Shown one piece after another: positions 9,829 to 19,509 of a stretch of 62,166 bases of DNA. A program made the translations under genes and the position numbers. Source of the stretch: Tieghemostelium lacteum (taxonomy: Eukaryota; Evosea; Eumycetozoa; Dictyosteliales; Raperosteliaceae); assembly GCA_001606155.1 (NCBI GenBank), contig LODT01000033.1, forward strand, positions 1 to 62,166, written 5' to 3'. The notes below the pieces were generated by a model. The model saw only the letters and a program-made list of their open reading frames with translations, did not search any database and was not told the origin of the DNA. How positions within the stretch are numbered: the first letter of the stretch is position 1; each line of letters starts with the position of its first letter.

Positions 9829-11598
9829 TTATTTATAAAAAATGTATTCTTTAGTTTTGTGTTTGTCAATTCTAACACCTTGAGAAATTAGATATCGAAT
9901 TGAATTATCAGTGAGAAAATCAGGATCTTCAGAAATTTTGATAATTTTGATTTTACTGAGATATTGTTGAATAATTTCTTGTGAAACTGCTTGACTGTCA
10001 TCTTGAAATTTTGGTGCTATTTTGGGATACACTTCACGATAGTCTAAGCCATAATACTTTTCAAATTTGATAACTTCAAGAGTTTCAATGTTTGAGAGGT
10101 ATTGAAATGAATTGTGAGGGAATTTATAATTAGAGATTGTCAAATGTTTGACATGTTGAAGTTGTTTGTATCCTTCACTTGTGATCAATGGACAGTTGAT
10201 AATTGATACTTCTTTGGCATTCCAAAGATATTTCATTGCATTATCATCAATTTTCGAACAAGTTCTCAATTCAATTCTTTCAATTCCATCAAGAAATGAT
10301 ATTCCTTTGGAGGTGATATTGTGGTTTATGAATATCTTAATTGATCTTGTTCCAATGAGATATTGAAGAGTTTCATCATCAATATTTGAGTCAAAAATTG
10401 TGAGATGTTCGAGTGGTCCAATATTTGGATTTCTGTTTGAGAAAATATTGGTGATGAATTTCGATGTTGACCAGCACCGACAATTTGGGTTTATATCAAA
10501 TACTTGAAGATTAGAAAAATCTGAAAAGTATTTTTCCTCAATTTCAAAGTTTTTGATATAAAGATGAGTGATGAATCGTTTTCCTGCTGGAAGATACTGA
10601 ATTTTGTTGAATGCGTGCGTAAGTACTCTGAAATATTGTAAATTGGAAAATGATAATGAATCATATGATTGACACTCTTCAAATCTATCCAAACTTAATG
10701 ATTTAAGTTTTCCACCTCTACATAATATTTCAATATCTTCAGTTTCTATACTATGGCAAATTCTAATTTTAAGTTCTTCCAATTGTGAGAATTCTGAAAT
10801 TGATTTGCCAGTAATTCCATAATGTGTAATATCTCTTAACCAAAGTACTTTGACAATGTCTTTAAAATGAATGAGTCCTTCATCTGTGATATTCTCTCTC
10901 CAACGAGTTAGTTTAAGAATTTCAACTCCACATTCAGAACCTTCAGCTAAATGTTTTAACATTTCATCATCTAGTTTAAGCTTATTTTGCCCTCTTAAAT
11001 TAATCTCTTTCAGATTTGAGAATATTTTGGTTCTGATGAATTTATCAATACGTTTAGATGCCTTGTATTCAAGGGAATCTATGAGAGCTATTCTATTGGT
11101 GAGTGAAGTGATATTGTGAGTTTCAATGTTGAAACCATCATCTGATGTCACACATGACCATTGAGGTGAGTTGTTGAATTTCATCAATGGTTTTGTGTTA
11201 CATATTATACCTTTTGAAAGCATTTTATCAATGATTAATCGATTTCTGATGATATTTGATAAATGATTTATTGTGTTGGAATGTTGAATTTTTGATCTGT
11301 GAATCTCGAGAATATCAACACTTTCAATCAAATTTAATGATTCATCTGTTGGATGGTAAAGTGTCAATTTATGAAATCTATTGATATATTTGAGAATTGA
11401 TATCAATAATTTTGATTCAGGATGACTGAAATCAAGAGTGAAATCAAGAATATCCAATGATCTTGTGATTAATTGTTTGTTGTTTGTTGATGTCAACATT
11501 AATCTGAACAGATCTTGAATTGAATTGATATTCCTCAAAATTTCATTTCTTATTATTTTGTTGTTGAATGATTCTTGAAATTTTACATCATTATTCAT
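9829..11598 (-). CDS. LRR-family protein, copy A
   Basis: 589 residues, single exon, intact. N-terminus MNNDVKFQESFNNKII... is a helical region that might be a divergent F-box (not proven). From about residue 190 come leucine-rich repeats of the Cys-containing FBXL type (e.g. LKEINLRGQNKLKLDDEML, ITDEGLIHFKDIVKVLWL, LEELKIRICHSIETEDI, LKSLSLDRF). C-terminus ends KTKEYIFYK like all paralogues. Variable windows here read DSLEYKASK, LTHAFNKIQYLPAG and REVYPKIAPK. Head-to-head with copy B across the shared SMC4-remnant spacer; its 5' flank (TATTGTATCATAAAATATCG) is the 'type 1' promoter shared with 20418, 37648 and 61380. No membrane segment or signal peptide. Function unknown; a ligand- or substrate-recognition role is inference from the LRR fold. 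Confidence 0.85.
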   Translation of the reverse strand: MNNDVKFQESFNNKIIRNEILRNINSIQDLFRLMLTSTNNKQLITRSLDILDFTLDFSHPESKLLISILKYINRFHKLTLYHPTDESLNLIESVDILEIHRSKIQHSNTINHLSNIIRNRLIIDKMLSKGIICNTKPLMKFNNSPQWSCVTSDDGFNIETHNITSLTNRIALIDSLEYKASKRIDKFIRTKIFSNLKEINLRGQNKLKLDDEMLKHLAEGSECGVEILKLTRWRENITDEGLIHFKDIVKVLWLRDITHYGITGKSISEFSQLEELKIRICHSIETEDIEILCRGGKLKSLSLDRFEECQSYDSLSFSNLQYFRVLTHAFNKIQYLPAGKRFITHLYIKNFEIEEKYFSDFSNLQVFDINPNCRCWSTSKFITNIFSNRNPNIGPLEHLTIFDSNIDDETLQYLIGTRSIKIFINHNITSKGISFLDGIERIELRTCSKIDDNAMKYLWNAKEVSIINCPLITSEGYKQLQHVKHLTISNYKFPHNSFQYLSNIETLEVIKFEKYYGLDYREVYPKIAPKFQDDSQAVSQEIIQQYLSKIKIIKISEDPDFLTDNSIRYLISQGVRIDKHKTKEYIFYK

Positions 11599-12364
11599 TG
11601 TATCTCTATTGTATCATAAAATATCGTTCGTTTTTTAAAAAAAATGAAGTTGATCTGGATTGCACATCTTCATATACAATAGAAATTACAAAAATCTCAA
11701 ATTTATATTAAAAATTCTACTCTAAAAGTGGTCCAACTTCATGAACACCAGAATACGATTTAAAATTTTAAATCTTTGTAATACAACGGTAAAACTTGAG
11801 AAATAACCAAAATCTATAAATTTTGAAAAACTGAAATACAAAACAGAAATAGGTATTTAAATTGATATTAGTTAAAAAGTTGTATATCTGATTTTCTAAT
11901 GAAATGAAGAGTTCATAAATACCAAATATTATCTATTGATATTATTAAGATAAATGCAAATACTTCATTATGATATACAATTGTACAATAAAGTGAATGA
12001 AAAAAAAATTATTTTAATCTTGTATTCCTATAACATAGAATTTAAATAAACTTACAAATATGTAATTCTTAAGACTATTAGCTGTGTAAACTATCTATTT
12101 AATTTATCTATTTTATTATTTTTTGAACAAATTAAAGTTCAAAGACTTAGTTTAAATTTAAACTAACATCAATTTAAAAACATTATAAGTGCAACAAAAT
12201 ACAGTCTTTGTAAAATATTAGAATTTTAGTTAAATAAATTAAAATATTGTTGTGTATTAACACTGTTTTGAGGTATTTGAATCAATTTCAAATTAATAAT
12301 GGTGGCTTTATTGTTTCTACAACATTACTGTCTACCTAATCTTTCTCTTTGGGGTTTAAATTGT
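11599..12364. repeat. Duplicated spacer, left part (unit 1)
   Basis: Promoter-side part of the spacer between LRR copies A and B. The same sequence, inverted, is found at about 19510-20417 and 60670-61379. It is A/T-rich and non-coding. Relative to the other two units this copy has lost the short opposing SMC4 piece next to the type 1 LRR promoter. Confidence 0.7.
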
Positions 12365-13085
12365 CGATGGATTTACTTCTGTAGATTTCTTTAGTCTCCA
12401 TTTGTTGTTGAAGTTGTGGAACTTCACCTTTAACTCAACATGGTCTCTAGCTGCTTCTCTTCATCCACCAATTTCTTTAGCATCTCTAGGAACTCTTTTT
12501 CTCATCTCTTTATATCATTCTGACACTGACCTTGGGTTTATTGATATTTATGACTTCAGCCAATACATCCTTTTCTTTCTCTACAATCTTTATCCTATTC
12601 AGTTTACGTTTTCTTTTATTACTATCTTCAATATCTTTTCCTGTGCGATCAATAGCCTCTACAACTTTTCATTAACCTATAATCTCTTCCAAATAATCCA
12701 ATAGACTTTCATCATGTCCTTGAGATTTTGGTTTCATCATTGCAATAGATTCAACTTCACCCAGTTGTAGAATCATAAATCCATTATTTTCCAAATCAAT
12801 ACTTTCCATTTAGAATAGGTCCAAATCATGCTGTATGTTTTCCAAATGATACTTTGAAGTTGCAGTAAAACCACTTCCATCCTTTTTAAATTTCTTTGTT
12901 ATATATCTAGAAACCACAAATCCTGAACTCTATAATCTCAACTGGCTACAAATTCCCATATTAATACCAACTATATCATTTTCACCAAGTTTAATCTGTT
13001 TAATTTGTTTAGATTTGAAACCAATTACAATAAGCATATCCTCAATGACGTTTGATACCACTACAATTAGGACCAACAACTGAAC
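12365..13085 (-). pseudogene. smc4: SMC4 (condensin) fragment, unit 1
   Basis: Read on the minus strand from 13085: a P-loop-like start VVGPNCSGI, then DMLIVIGF, ITKKFKKDGSGFT, SIDLENNGFMILQ, GEVESIAMMKPKSQGHDESL followed by LDYLEEIIG, and KRKLNRIKIVEKEKDVLAE. This is the N-terminal ATPase head and coiled-coil start of SMC4: the order and wording of the blocks (IDLDNNRFLILQ, GEVEQI..MKPK, LEYLEDIIG, KLNRVK.VEKEK) are characteristic. The Walker A is altered (GPNGSGKS expected, GPNCSGI seen) and several stops and frame changes are present, so it is dead. It is intronless in this piece and lacks the hinge and C-terminal head. The same fragment occurs in two other LRR spacers. Confidence 0.85.
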
Positions 13086-13398
13086 TGAAGTATTTATGAA
13101 ATGGTCCAACTTCTTTTGAACACTTGAATATGATTTAAAATTTCAATTAATTTTAAATCTTTGTAATCATAAGTCTTCTGGTATTAGTCATCGTTGGTGT
13201 GATATTGATAGCTGTGCCAACAGTAACACTCCAGCAAGACTCTAAGAGTAGCTTTTTTTTACTAGTTTGTGAAGAAGAACTGATTTGGTACTTCAGGTTC
13301 CATTTTAATATTTCAACGTACAGTATACTGTATTTGTTTGAAATGAAAATTAAAAAAAAAAATTACAGTGGTATTTTTGTGTGATCCAATGAGATACA

Positions 13399-15156
13399 AT
13401 GAATAATGATGTAAAATTTCAAGAATCATTCAACAACAAAATAATAAGAAATGAAATATTGAGGAATATCAATTCAATTCAAGATCAGTTCAGATTAATG
13501 TTGACATCAACAAACAACAAACAATTAATCACAAGATCATTGGATATTCTTGATTTCACTCTTGATTTCAGTCATCCTGAATCAAAATTATTGATACCAA
13601 TTCTCAAATATATCAATAGATTTCATAAATTGACACTTTACCATCCAACAGATGAATCATTAAATTTGATTGAAAGTGTTGATATTCTCGAGATTCACAG
13701 ATCAAAAATTCAACATTCCAACACCATAAATCATTTATCAAATATCATCAAAAATCGATTAATCATTGATAAAATGCATTCAAAAGGTATAATCTGTAAC
13801 ACAAAACCATTGATGAAATTCAACAACTCACCTCAATGGTCATATGTGACATCAGATGATGGTTTCAACATTGAAACTCACAATATCACTTCAATCACCA
13901 ATAGAATAACTCTCATAAAATACAAGGCATCCAAATGTATTGATAAATTCATCAGAACCAAAATATTCTCAAATCTGAAAGAGATCAATTTAAGATGGCA
14001 AGAAAAGCTTATTCTAGATGATGAAATGTTAAAACATTTAGCTCAAGGTTCTGAATGTGGAATTGAAATTCTAAAACTATCTCGTTGGATGGAGAATATC
14101 ACAGATGAAGGACTCATTCATTTTAAAGACACTGTCAAAGTACTTTGGTTAAGAGAAATGTCACGTTATAGAGTTACTGGCAAATCAATTTCAGAATTCA
14201 CACAATTGGAAGAACTTAAAATTAGAAGATGTAGTCGTATACAAACTGAAAATATTGAAATACTATGTAGAGGTGGAAAACTTAAATCATTAAGTTTGGA
14301 TAGTTTTGAAGAGTGTCAATCATATGATTCATTTTCCAATTTACAATATTTCAGAGTAAATGTGCAAGCAAGCAACAAAATTGAGCATCTTCCACCATCA
14401 GGAAAACAATTCATCACTCATCTTTATATCAAAAAATTTGAAATTGAGGAAAAATACTTTTCAGATTTTTCTAATCTTCAAGTATTTGATATAAACCCAA
14501 ATTGTCGGTGCCGGTCAACATCAAAATTCATCACCAATATTTTCTCAAACAGAAATCCAAATATTGGACCACTCGAACATCTCACAATTTATGACACAAA
14601 TATTGATGATGAAACTCTTCAATATCTCATTGGAACAAGATCAATTAAGATATTCATAAACCACAATATCACCTCCAAAGGAATATCATTTCTTGATGGA
14701 ATTGAAAGAATTGAATTGAGAACTTGTTCGAAAATTGATGATAATGCAATGAAATATCTTTGGAATGCCAAAGCAGTATCAATTATCAACTGTCCATTGA
14801 TCACAAGTGAAGGATACAAACAACTTCAACATGTCAAACATTTGACAATCTCTAATTATAAATTCCCTCACAATTCATTTCAATACCTCTCAAATATTGA
14901 AACTCTTGAAGTTATCAAATTTGAAAAGTATTATGACTTAGACTATCGTGCAAAGCATTACAAAAATACACCAAAATATCAAGATGACAGTCAAGCAGTT
15001 TCACAAGAAATTATTCAACAATATCTCAGTAAAATCAAAATTATCAAAATTTCTGAAGATCCTGATTTTCTCACTGATGATTCAATTCGATATCTAATTT
15101 CTCAAGGTGTTAGAATTGACAATCACAAAACTAAAGAATACATTTTTTATAAATAA
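13399..15156 (+). CDS. LRR-family protein, copy B
   Basis: 585 residues, single exon, intact, ending KEYIFYK. Differs from copy A mainly in the central LRR windows: a four-residue deletion with LIKYKASKC in the first, RWQEKLIL, RWMENITDEG, REMSRYRVTG, CSRIQTENIE, NVQASNKIEHLPPSG, and RAKHYKNTPKY near the C-terminus. Residue 30 is Gln where the others have Leu (SIQDQFRL). Its 5' flank (GATCCAATGAGATACAATG, preceded by a T-rich stretch) is the 'type 2' promoter shared with copies 16894 and 57752. It is convergent with copy C, with LINE debris between their 3' ends. Confidence 0.85.
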   Translation: MNNDVKFQESFNNKIIRNEILRNINSIQDQFRLMLTSTNNKQLITRSLDILDFTLDFSHPESKLLIPILKYINRFHKLTLYHPTDESLNLIESVDILEIHRSKIQHSNTINHLSNIIKNRLIIDKMHSKGIICNTKPLMKFNNSPQWSYVTSDDGFNIETHNITSITNRITLIKYKASKCIDKFIRTKIFSNLKEINLRWQEKLILDDEMLKHLAQGSECGIEILKLSRWMENITDEGLIHFKDTVKVLWLREMSRYRVTGKSISEFTQLEELKIRRCSRIQTENIEILCRGGKLKSLSLDSFEECQSYDSFSNLQYFRVNVQASNKIEHLPPSGKQFITHLYIKKFEIEEKYFSDFSNLQVFDINPNCRCRSTSKFITNIFSNRNPNIGPLEHLTIYDTNIDDETLQYLIGTRSIKIFINHNITSKGISFLDGIERIELRTCSKIDDNAMKYLWNAKAVSIINCPLITSEGYKQLQHVKHLTISNYKFPHNSFQYLSNIETLEVIKFEKYYDLDYRAKHYKNTPKYQDDSQAVSQEIIQQYLSKIKIIKISEDPDFLTDDSIRYLISQGVRIDNHKTKEYIFYK

Positions 15157-15204
15157 ATAAAGTTATTATCAACATTTCTCATCTAACCTCTAATTTTTTT
15201 TTTA

Positions 15205-15700
15205 AAAATTTTAATTATGTTTTTATATTTTGAAGTTTTGTTTATAGGTATTGTTGAATTTGAGTATGGAGAAATTGATTTTGTCTAGATCCCTGTAATT
15301 TGGAAGTGCAAGATTTTGTCTTTAAGGAGTTCTTTTTCTAGATGGATTATATATTTAGGATTTGGTTAAGGGTAGTAGAATTGAACTTAGATGAAGATTG
15401 ATAATATTGTTGATAATCTCATTAAGTGCTTTTTGATTAAAGGGTGTTGATTGAACCAATAGATTTGTATCACCAGTTATTTCTTAAAATTTCTTCAATT
15501 TGGTATTACAATTGTTATTTATATATCAGATTATTAAATTCCTACTTTTTAAAATATTTTATATAATAAATAAAAATAGATGCAAAGAAATCAATATTGG
15601 AATATCATTTTTCAAATTAACATTTTTAGAAGTACTACCAGTGAAAAAATGTTTAAGGTTATCCACAATTTTATTCCATTGACTTGTATCAGAGGCTATA
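15205..15700 (-). mobile_element. LINE fragment (3' end of ORF2), minus strand
   Basis: On the minus strand the sequence reads DTSQWNKIVDNL, then, after non-matching DNA, LTKS..., a LEKELLKDKI-like segment and RDLDKINFS, the same C-terminal words found in the longer LINE piece at 55375-56395. It starts at an oligo-A/T tract (15190-15205) only about 40 bp past the LRR copy B stop, consistent with a 3'-end-anchored, 5'-truncated and later rearranged insertion. No reverse-transcriptase core is present. Family: dictyostelid non-LTR element (TRE-like), assigned by the Cys/His tail of related fragments. Confidence 0.55.
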
Positions 15701-15763
15701 CATGATAATTCACTATTATAGTTATCTGGATATAGGATTGAACGATCAGATTGATAAATTCAA

Positions 15764-15879
15764 TATTGAAAGTGAAAGAAACCAGAAGGTCTTATGATTA
15801 GGAGAAGATACATAAGAGGATAATACCTAGTATCAGATTAATCCCTTTTGCGTAGTGGTTATACCCTCCCTTCATTGCA
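15764..15879 (+). repeat. Dispersed ~120-bp MITE-like repeat, copy 1
   Basis: Best-preserved copy: GAAAGTGAAAGAAACCAGAAG near one end and CCTCCCTTCATTGCA at the other. Other copies lie at 25678-25797 and 57154-57287 (both inverted) with decayed pieces at 8135, 8386 and 9340. The two ends read inward as TG(T/C)AATGAA(A/G)G in the other copies, so they may be imperfect inverted repeats of a small non-autonomous element. The segment TTGCGTAGTGG at 15848-15858 fits the RNA polymerase III A-box pattern at nearly all positions, but no B-box is found. Confidence 0.5.
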
Positions 15880-15899
15880 GATAGTAGTTTGTTGATTAA

Positions 15900-16194
15900 G
15901 AAAATATACAAAGTAAATTATTGAATTCATATTGTAATAAATACAATCAATTTATCAAACCACAGAAGAAATTTCAGATAGAAATGGCAACAGTTATATC
16001 TAATGAAAAAATAGTAGATAATAAAAAGAAATAGATGATATTAGAATTAAATCAAATTCTTCAACAATAATTTATTCAAAACCAAAATCTAGAATATATA
16101 GAACACCATTAGTTCATCATTTCTTATAAATAACATTGATCATAAATTAAATAGAAAATAGTTAATATTTACACCTTTTTAAAATCATCATCCA
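15900..16194. other. Unassigned non-coding DNA
   Basis: A-rich stretch between the dispersed repeat and the next LINE fragment. No ORF, RNA gene or repeat is recognised. Confidence 0.3.
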
Positions 16195-16760
16195 ACCATT
16201 CAAAAAAGGTAGGTCACCAACTCTCTTACAAAAAGTTAACTTTTTAATTTAACTATAACCCTATTTTTCAAATCAATTACAAAAAATTCACCACAACTCT
16301 ACTACAATTCTACCTGACACTAAATACAAAAATGAAATTTCCAAACAACTTCAAATCAACAACTACCAACCCAAGGAAGGAGAATTTATTTCTCTTCCTA
16401 AAATCGATAAAATCAAACCCGCTCCATTATCTATAATCCTACTCCTCACCCCTTCTCAATTAAATATGGAGAAAAAACACCATTTCAACTGTTCCAAACT
16501 ACCCGTAACAATTAGTAAAGTCAAAAACCCAAACCACCACAACATAATATTCCTCTTCATCACCAAATCACTTTTATTAGTCTACTCAAATAAAAAGTGC
16601 ACTATAGGCAACACAATCTGAATCTATCTCCACCCATATCTTCTTCGAGTGTCAAACAACCATAAATGAATACACTCACCTATTCAAAAGCACTATCAAA
16701 CATCTCAAATTCAAAGATATTAACTGTAATCCTTCTTCAATACTCAACAATTAAAATATT
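16195..16760 (+). mobile_element. LINE fragment (C-terminal ORF2), plus strand
   Basis: Translates in broken frames to KIDKIKPAPLSIILLLTPSQ, MEKKHHFNCSKL, NPNHHNIIFLFITKSLL, then KCTIGN and SESISTHIFFEC, and EYTHLFKSTIKHLKFKDI. The Cys...HIFFEC spacing is the post-RT zinc-knuckle (zf-RVT) seen at the end of many LINE ORF2 proteins. Same element as the pieces at 24957, 25845 and 55375. It is 5'-truncated, carries several stops, and ends about 130 bp before the 3' end of LRR copy C. Confidence 0.65.
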
Positions 16761-16893
16761 AATATTTATTTAAAAACAAATTAAATTCTTTGGATGAGGT
16801 TTCTATTTCATCTTTAGACTCATCAGCACATCAAGAATAAAGAAATCTTCAAATTGTTGGGATTATTTTGAGAAATGTTGAAGGTAACTTTAT

Positions 16894-18663
16894 TTATTTA
16901 TAAAAAATGTATTCTTTAGTTTTATGATTGTCAATTCTAACACCTTGAGAAATTAGATATCGAATTGAATCATCAGTGAGAAAATCAGGATCTTCAGAAA
17001 TTTTGATAATTTTGATTTTACTGAGATATTGTTGAATAATTTCTTGTGAAACTGCTTGACTGTCATCTTGAAATTCTGGTGATATTCCGGTAATCTTATC
17101 ACGATAGTCTAAGTCATAATACTTTTCATATTTGAATACCTCAAGAATTTCAATATTTGAGAGGTGTTGAAATGAATTGTGAGGGAATTTATAATTAGAG
17201 ATTGTCAAATGTTTGACATGTTGAAGTTGTTTGTATCCTTCACTTGTGATCAATGGACAGTTGATAATTGATACTGCTTTGGCATTCCAAAGATATTTCA
17301 TTGCATTGTCATCAATTTTCGAACAAGTTCTCAATTCAATTCTTTCAATTCCATCAAGAAATGATATTCCTTTGGAGGTGATATTGTGGTTTATGAATAT
17401 CTTAATTGATCTTGTTCCAATGAGATATTGAAGAGTTTCATCATCAATATTCGAGTCATAAATTGTGAGATGCTCGAGTGGTCCAATATTTGGATTTCTG
17501 TTTGAGAAAATATTGGTGATGAATTTTGATGTTGACACCAACCGTCTATTTGGGTTTATATCAAATACTTGAAGATTAGAAAAATCTGAAAAGTAATTTT
17601 CCTCTGCGAAAAATTTTTTGATATAAAGATGAGTGATGAATCGTTTTCCTGCTGGTGGAAGGTTTTGAATTTGGTTGTATGGGTGCACTAATACTCTGAA
17701 ATATTGTAAATTGGAAAATGAATCATATGATTGACACTTTTCAAATCTATCCAAACTTAATGATTTAAGTTTTCCACCTCTACATAATATTTCAATATTT
17801 TCAGTTTGTATAGTATAGCATCTTCTAATTTTAAGTTCTTCCAATTGTGTGAATTCTGAAATTGATTTGCCAGTAACTCCAACAAAACTTGACATATCTC
17901 TTAACCAAAGTACCTTGACAGTGTCTTTAAAATGAATTAGACCTTCATCTGTGATATTCTCTCTCCAACGAGATAGTTTAAGAATTTCAATTCCACATTC
18001 AGAACCTTCAGCAAAATGTTTTAACATTTCATCATCTAAATAAAGCCTATTTTGCCATTCTAAATTGATCTCTTTCAGATTTGAGAATATTTTGGTTCTG
18101 ATGAATTTATCAATACAGTCAGATCCTTTGTATTCAAAGGATTCTATGAGATCCTTTCTATTGGTGAGTGAAGTGATATTGTGAGTTTCAATGTTGAAAC
18201 CATCATCTAATGTCACACATGACCATTGAGGTGAGTTGTTGAATTTCATCAATGGTCTTGTGTTACATATTATACCTTTAGAAAACATTTTATCAATGAT
18301 TAATCGATTTCTGATGATATTTGATAAATGATTTGTTGTGTTGGAATGTTGAATTTTTGATCTGTGAATCTCGAGAATATCAACACTTTCAATCAAATTT
18401 AATGATTCATCTGTTGGATGGTAAAGTGTCAATTTATGAAATCTATTGATATATTTGAGAATTGGTATCAATAATTTTGATTCAGGATGACTGAAATCAA
18501 GAGTGAAATCAAGAATATCCAATGATCTTGTGATTAATTGTTTGTTGTTTGTTGATGTCAACATTAATCTGAACAGATCTTGAATCGAATTGATATTTCT
18601 CAAAATTTCCTTTCTTATTATTTTGTTGTTGAATGATTCTTGAAATTTTACATCATTATTCAT
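16894..18663 (-). CDS. LRR-family protein, copy C
   Basis: 589 residues, single exon, intact. N-terminus identical to the other copies except RKEIL for RNEIL; C-terminal KEYIFYK. Variable windows: RKDLIESFEYKGSDC, EWQNRLYL, RDMSSFVGVTG (one extra residue), CYTIQTENIE, LVHPYNQIQNLPPAG, KKFFAEENYF, NRRLVSTSK and RDKITGISPEF. Promoter is type 2. Head-to-head with copy D over the SMC4-remnant spacer, convergent with copy B. Confidence 0.85.
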   Translation of the reverse strand: MNNDVKFQESFNNKIIRKEILRNINSIQDLFRLMLTSTNNKQLITRSLDILDFTLDFSHPESKLLIPILKYINRFHKLTLYHPTDESLNLIESVDILEIHRSKIQHSNTTNHLSNIIRNRLIIDKMFSKGIICNTRPLMKFNNSPQWSCVTLDDGFNIETHNITSLTNRKDLIESFEYKGSDCIDKFIRTKIFSNLKEINLEWQNRLYLDDEMLKHFAEGSECGIEILKLSRWRENITDEGLIHFKDTVKVLWLRDMSSFVGVTGKSISEFTQLEELKIRRCYTIQTENIEILCRGGKLKSLSLDRFEKCQSYDSFSNLQYFRVLVHPYNQIQNLPPAGKRFITHLYIKKFFAEENYFSDFSNLQVFDINPNRRLVSTSKFITNIFSNRNPNIGPLEHLTIYDSNIDDETLQYLIGTRSIKIFINHNITSKGISFLDGIERIELRTCSKIDDNAMKYLWNAKAVSIINCPLITSEGYKQLQHVKHLTISNYKFPHNSFQHLSNIEILEVFKYEKYYDLDYRDKITGISPEFQDDSQAVSQEIIQQYLSKIKIIKISEDPDFLTDDSIRYLISQGVRIDNHKTKEYIFYK

Positions 18664-18999
18664 TGTATCTCATTGGATCACACAAAAAAACCTAAGCATT
18701 TTTTTTTTTAATTTTCATTTCAAACAAATACAGTATACTATACTTTGAAATATTAAAATGGAACCTGAAGTACCAAATCAGTTCTTCTTCACAAACTAGT
18801 AAAAAAAAGCTACTCTAAAAGTATTTACGATGAAGATTAACAATGATGATGGAGTGTTACTGTTGGTACAGCTATCAATATCACACCAACGATGACTAAT
18901 ACCAGAAGACTTATGATTACAAAGATTTAAAATTAATTGAAATTTTAAATCATATTCAAGTGTTCAAAAGAAGTTGGACCATTTCATAAATACTTCAGT
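18664..18999. repeat. Duplicated spacer, type 2 promoter side (unit 2)
   Basis: Shared with 59516-59852 (same orientation) and, inverted, with 13086-13398. Holds a segment at about 18826-18935 (ACGATGAAGAT ... ACCAGAAGACTTATGATTAC) that recurs in direct orientation at about 20158-20250 on the other side of the SMC4 remnant. Non-coding. Confidence 0.7.
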
Positions 19000-19509
19000 T
19001 CAGTTGTTGGTCCTAATTGTAGTGGTATATCAAATGTCATTAAGGATATGCTTTTTATAATTGGTTTCAATTCTAAACAAATTAAACAGATTAAACTTGG
19101 TGATCTAGTTCACAAATCTCAAGATAAAAAGAATCTTACAAATTCACAAGTTTGTATGACAAGGAGAATGATATAGTTGTAGAGGCTATTGATCGTACAG
19201 GAAAAGATATTGAAGATAGTAATAAAAGAAAACGTAAACTGAATAGGATAAAGATTGTAGAGAAAGAAAAGGATGTATTAGCTGAAGTCATAAATATCAA
19301 TAAACCCAAGGTCAGTGTCAGAATGATATAAAGAGATGAGAAAAAGAGTTCCTAGTGATGCTAAAGAAATTGGTGGATGAAGAGAAGCAGCTAGAGACCA
19401 TGTTGAGTTCACTTAAAGGTGAAGTTCAACAACTTCAACAACAAATGGAGACTAAAGAAATCTACAGAAGTAAATCCATGGACAATTTAAACCCCAAAGA
19501 GAAATATTA
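19000..19509 (+). pseudogene. smc4: SMC4 fragment, unit 2 (internally deleted)
   Basis: Plus-strand copy of the SMC4 remnant: VVGPNCSGISNVIKDML with IIGFNSKQIKQIKLGDLVHK, then a jump past the IDLENN...LEEIIG part that units 1 and 3 keep, resuming at VEAIDRTGKDIEDSNKRKRK. It has stops and a deletion of roughly 300 bp relative to unit 3. Dead. Confidence 0.85.

Noticed and set aside
12402-12704. 100-codon plus-strand ORF with hydrophobic content, mirrored at 60302-60604
   Set aside because: It is the antisense of the SMC4 coiled-coil remnant; the minus-strand reading gives recognisable SMC4 words.
14619-14819. Conserved 66-codon ORF antisense to every LRR copy (also 10166, 17231, 21644, 38000, 54394, 58089)
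   Set aside because: It is a shadow of the most conserved part of the LRR gene; its conservation is explained by the sense strand, and variation follows sense codons.
15841-15879. tRNA gene in the dispersed repeat
   Set aside because: Only an A-box-like core is present; no cloverleaf, no T-loop GGTTC, no acceptor stem. No tRNA or rRNA gene was recognised anywhere in the window.
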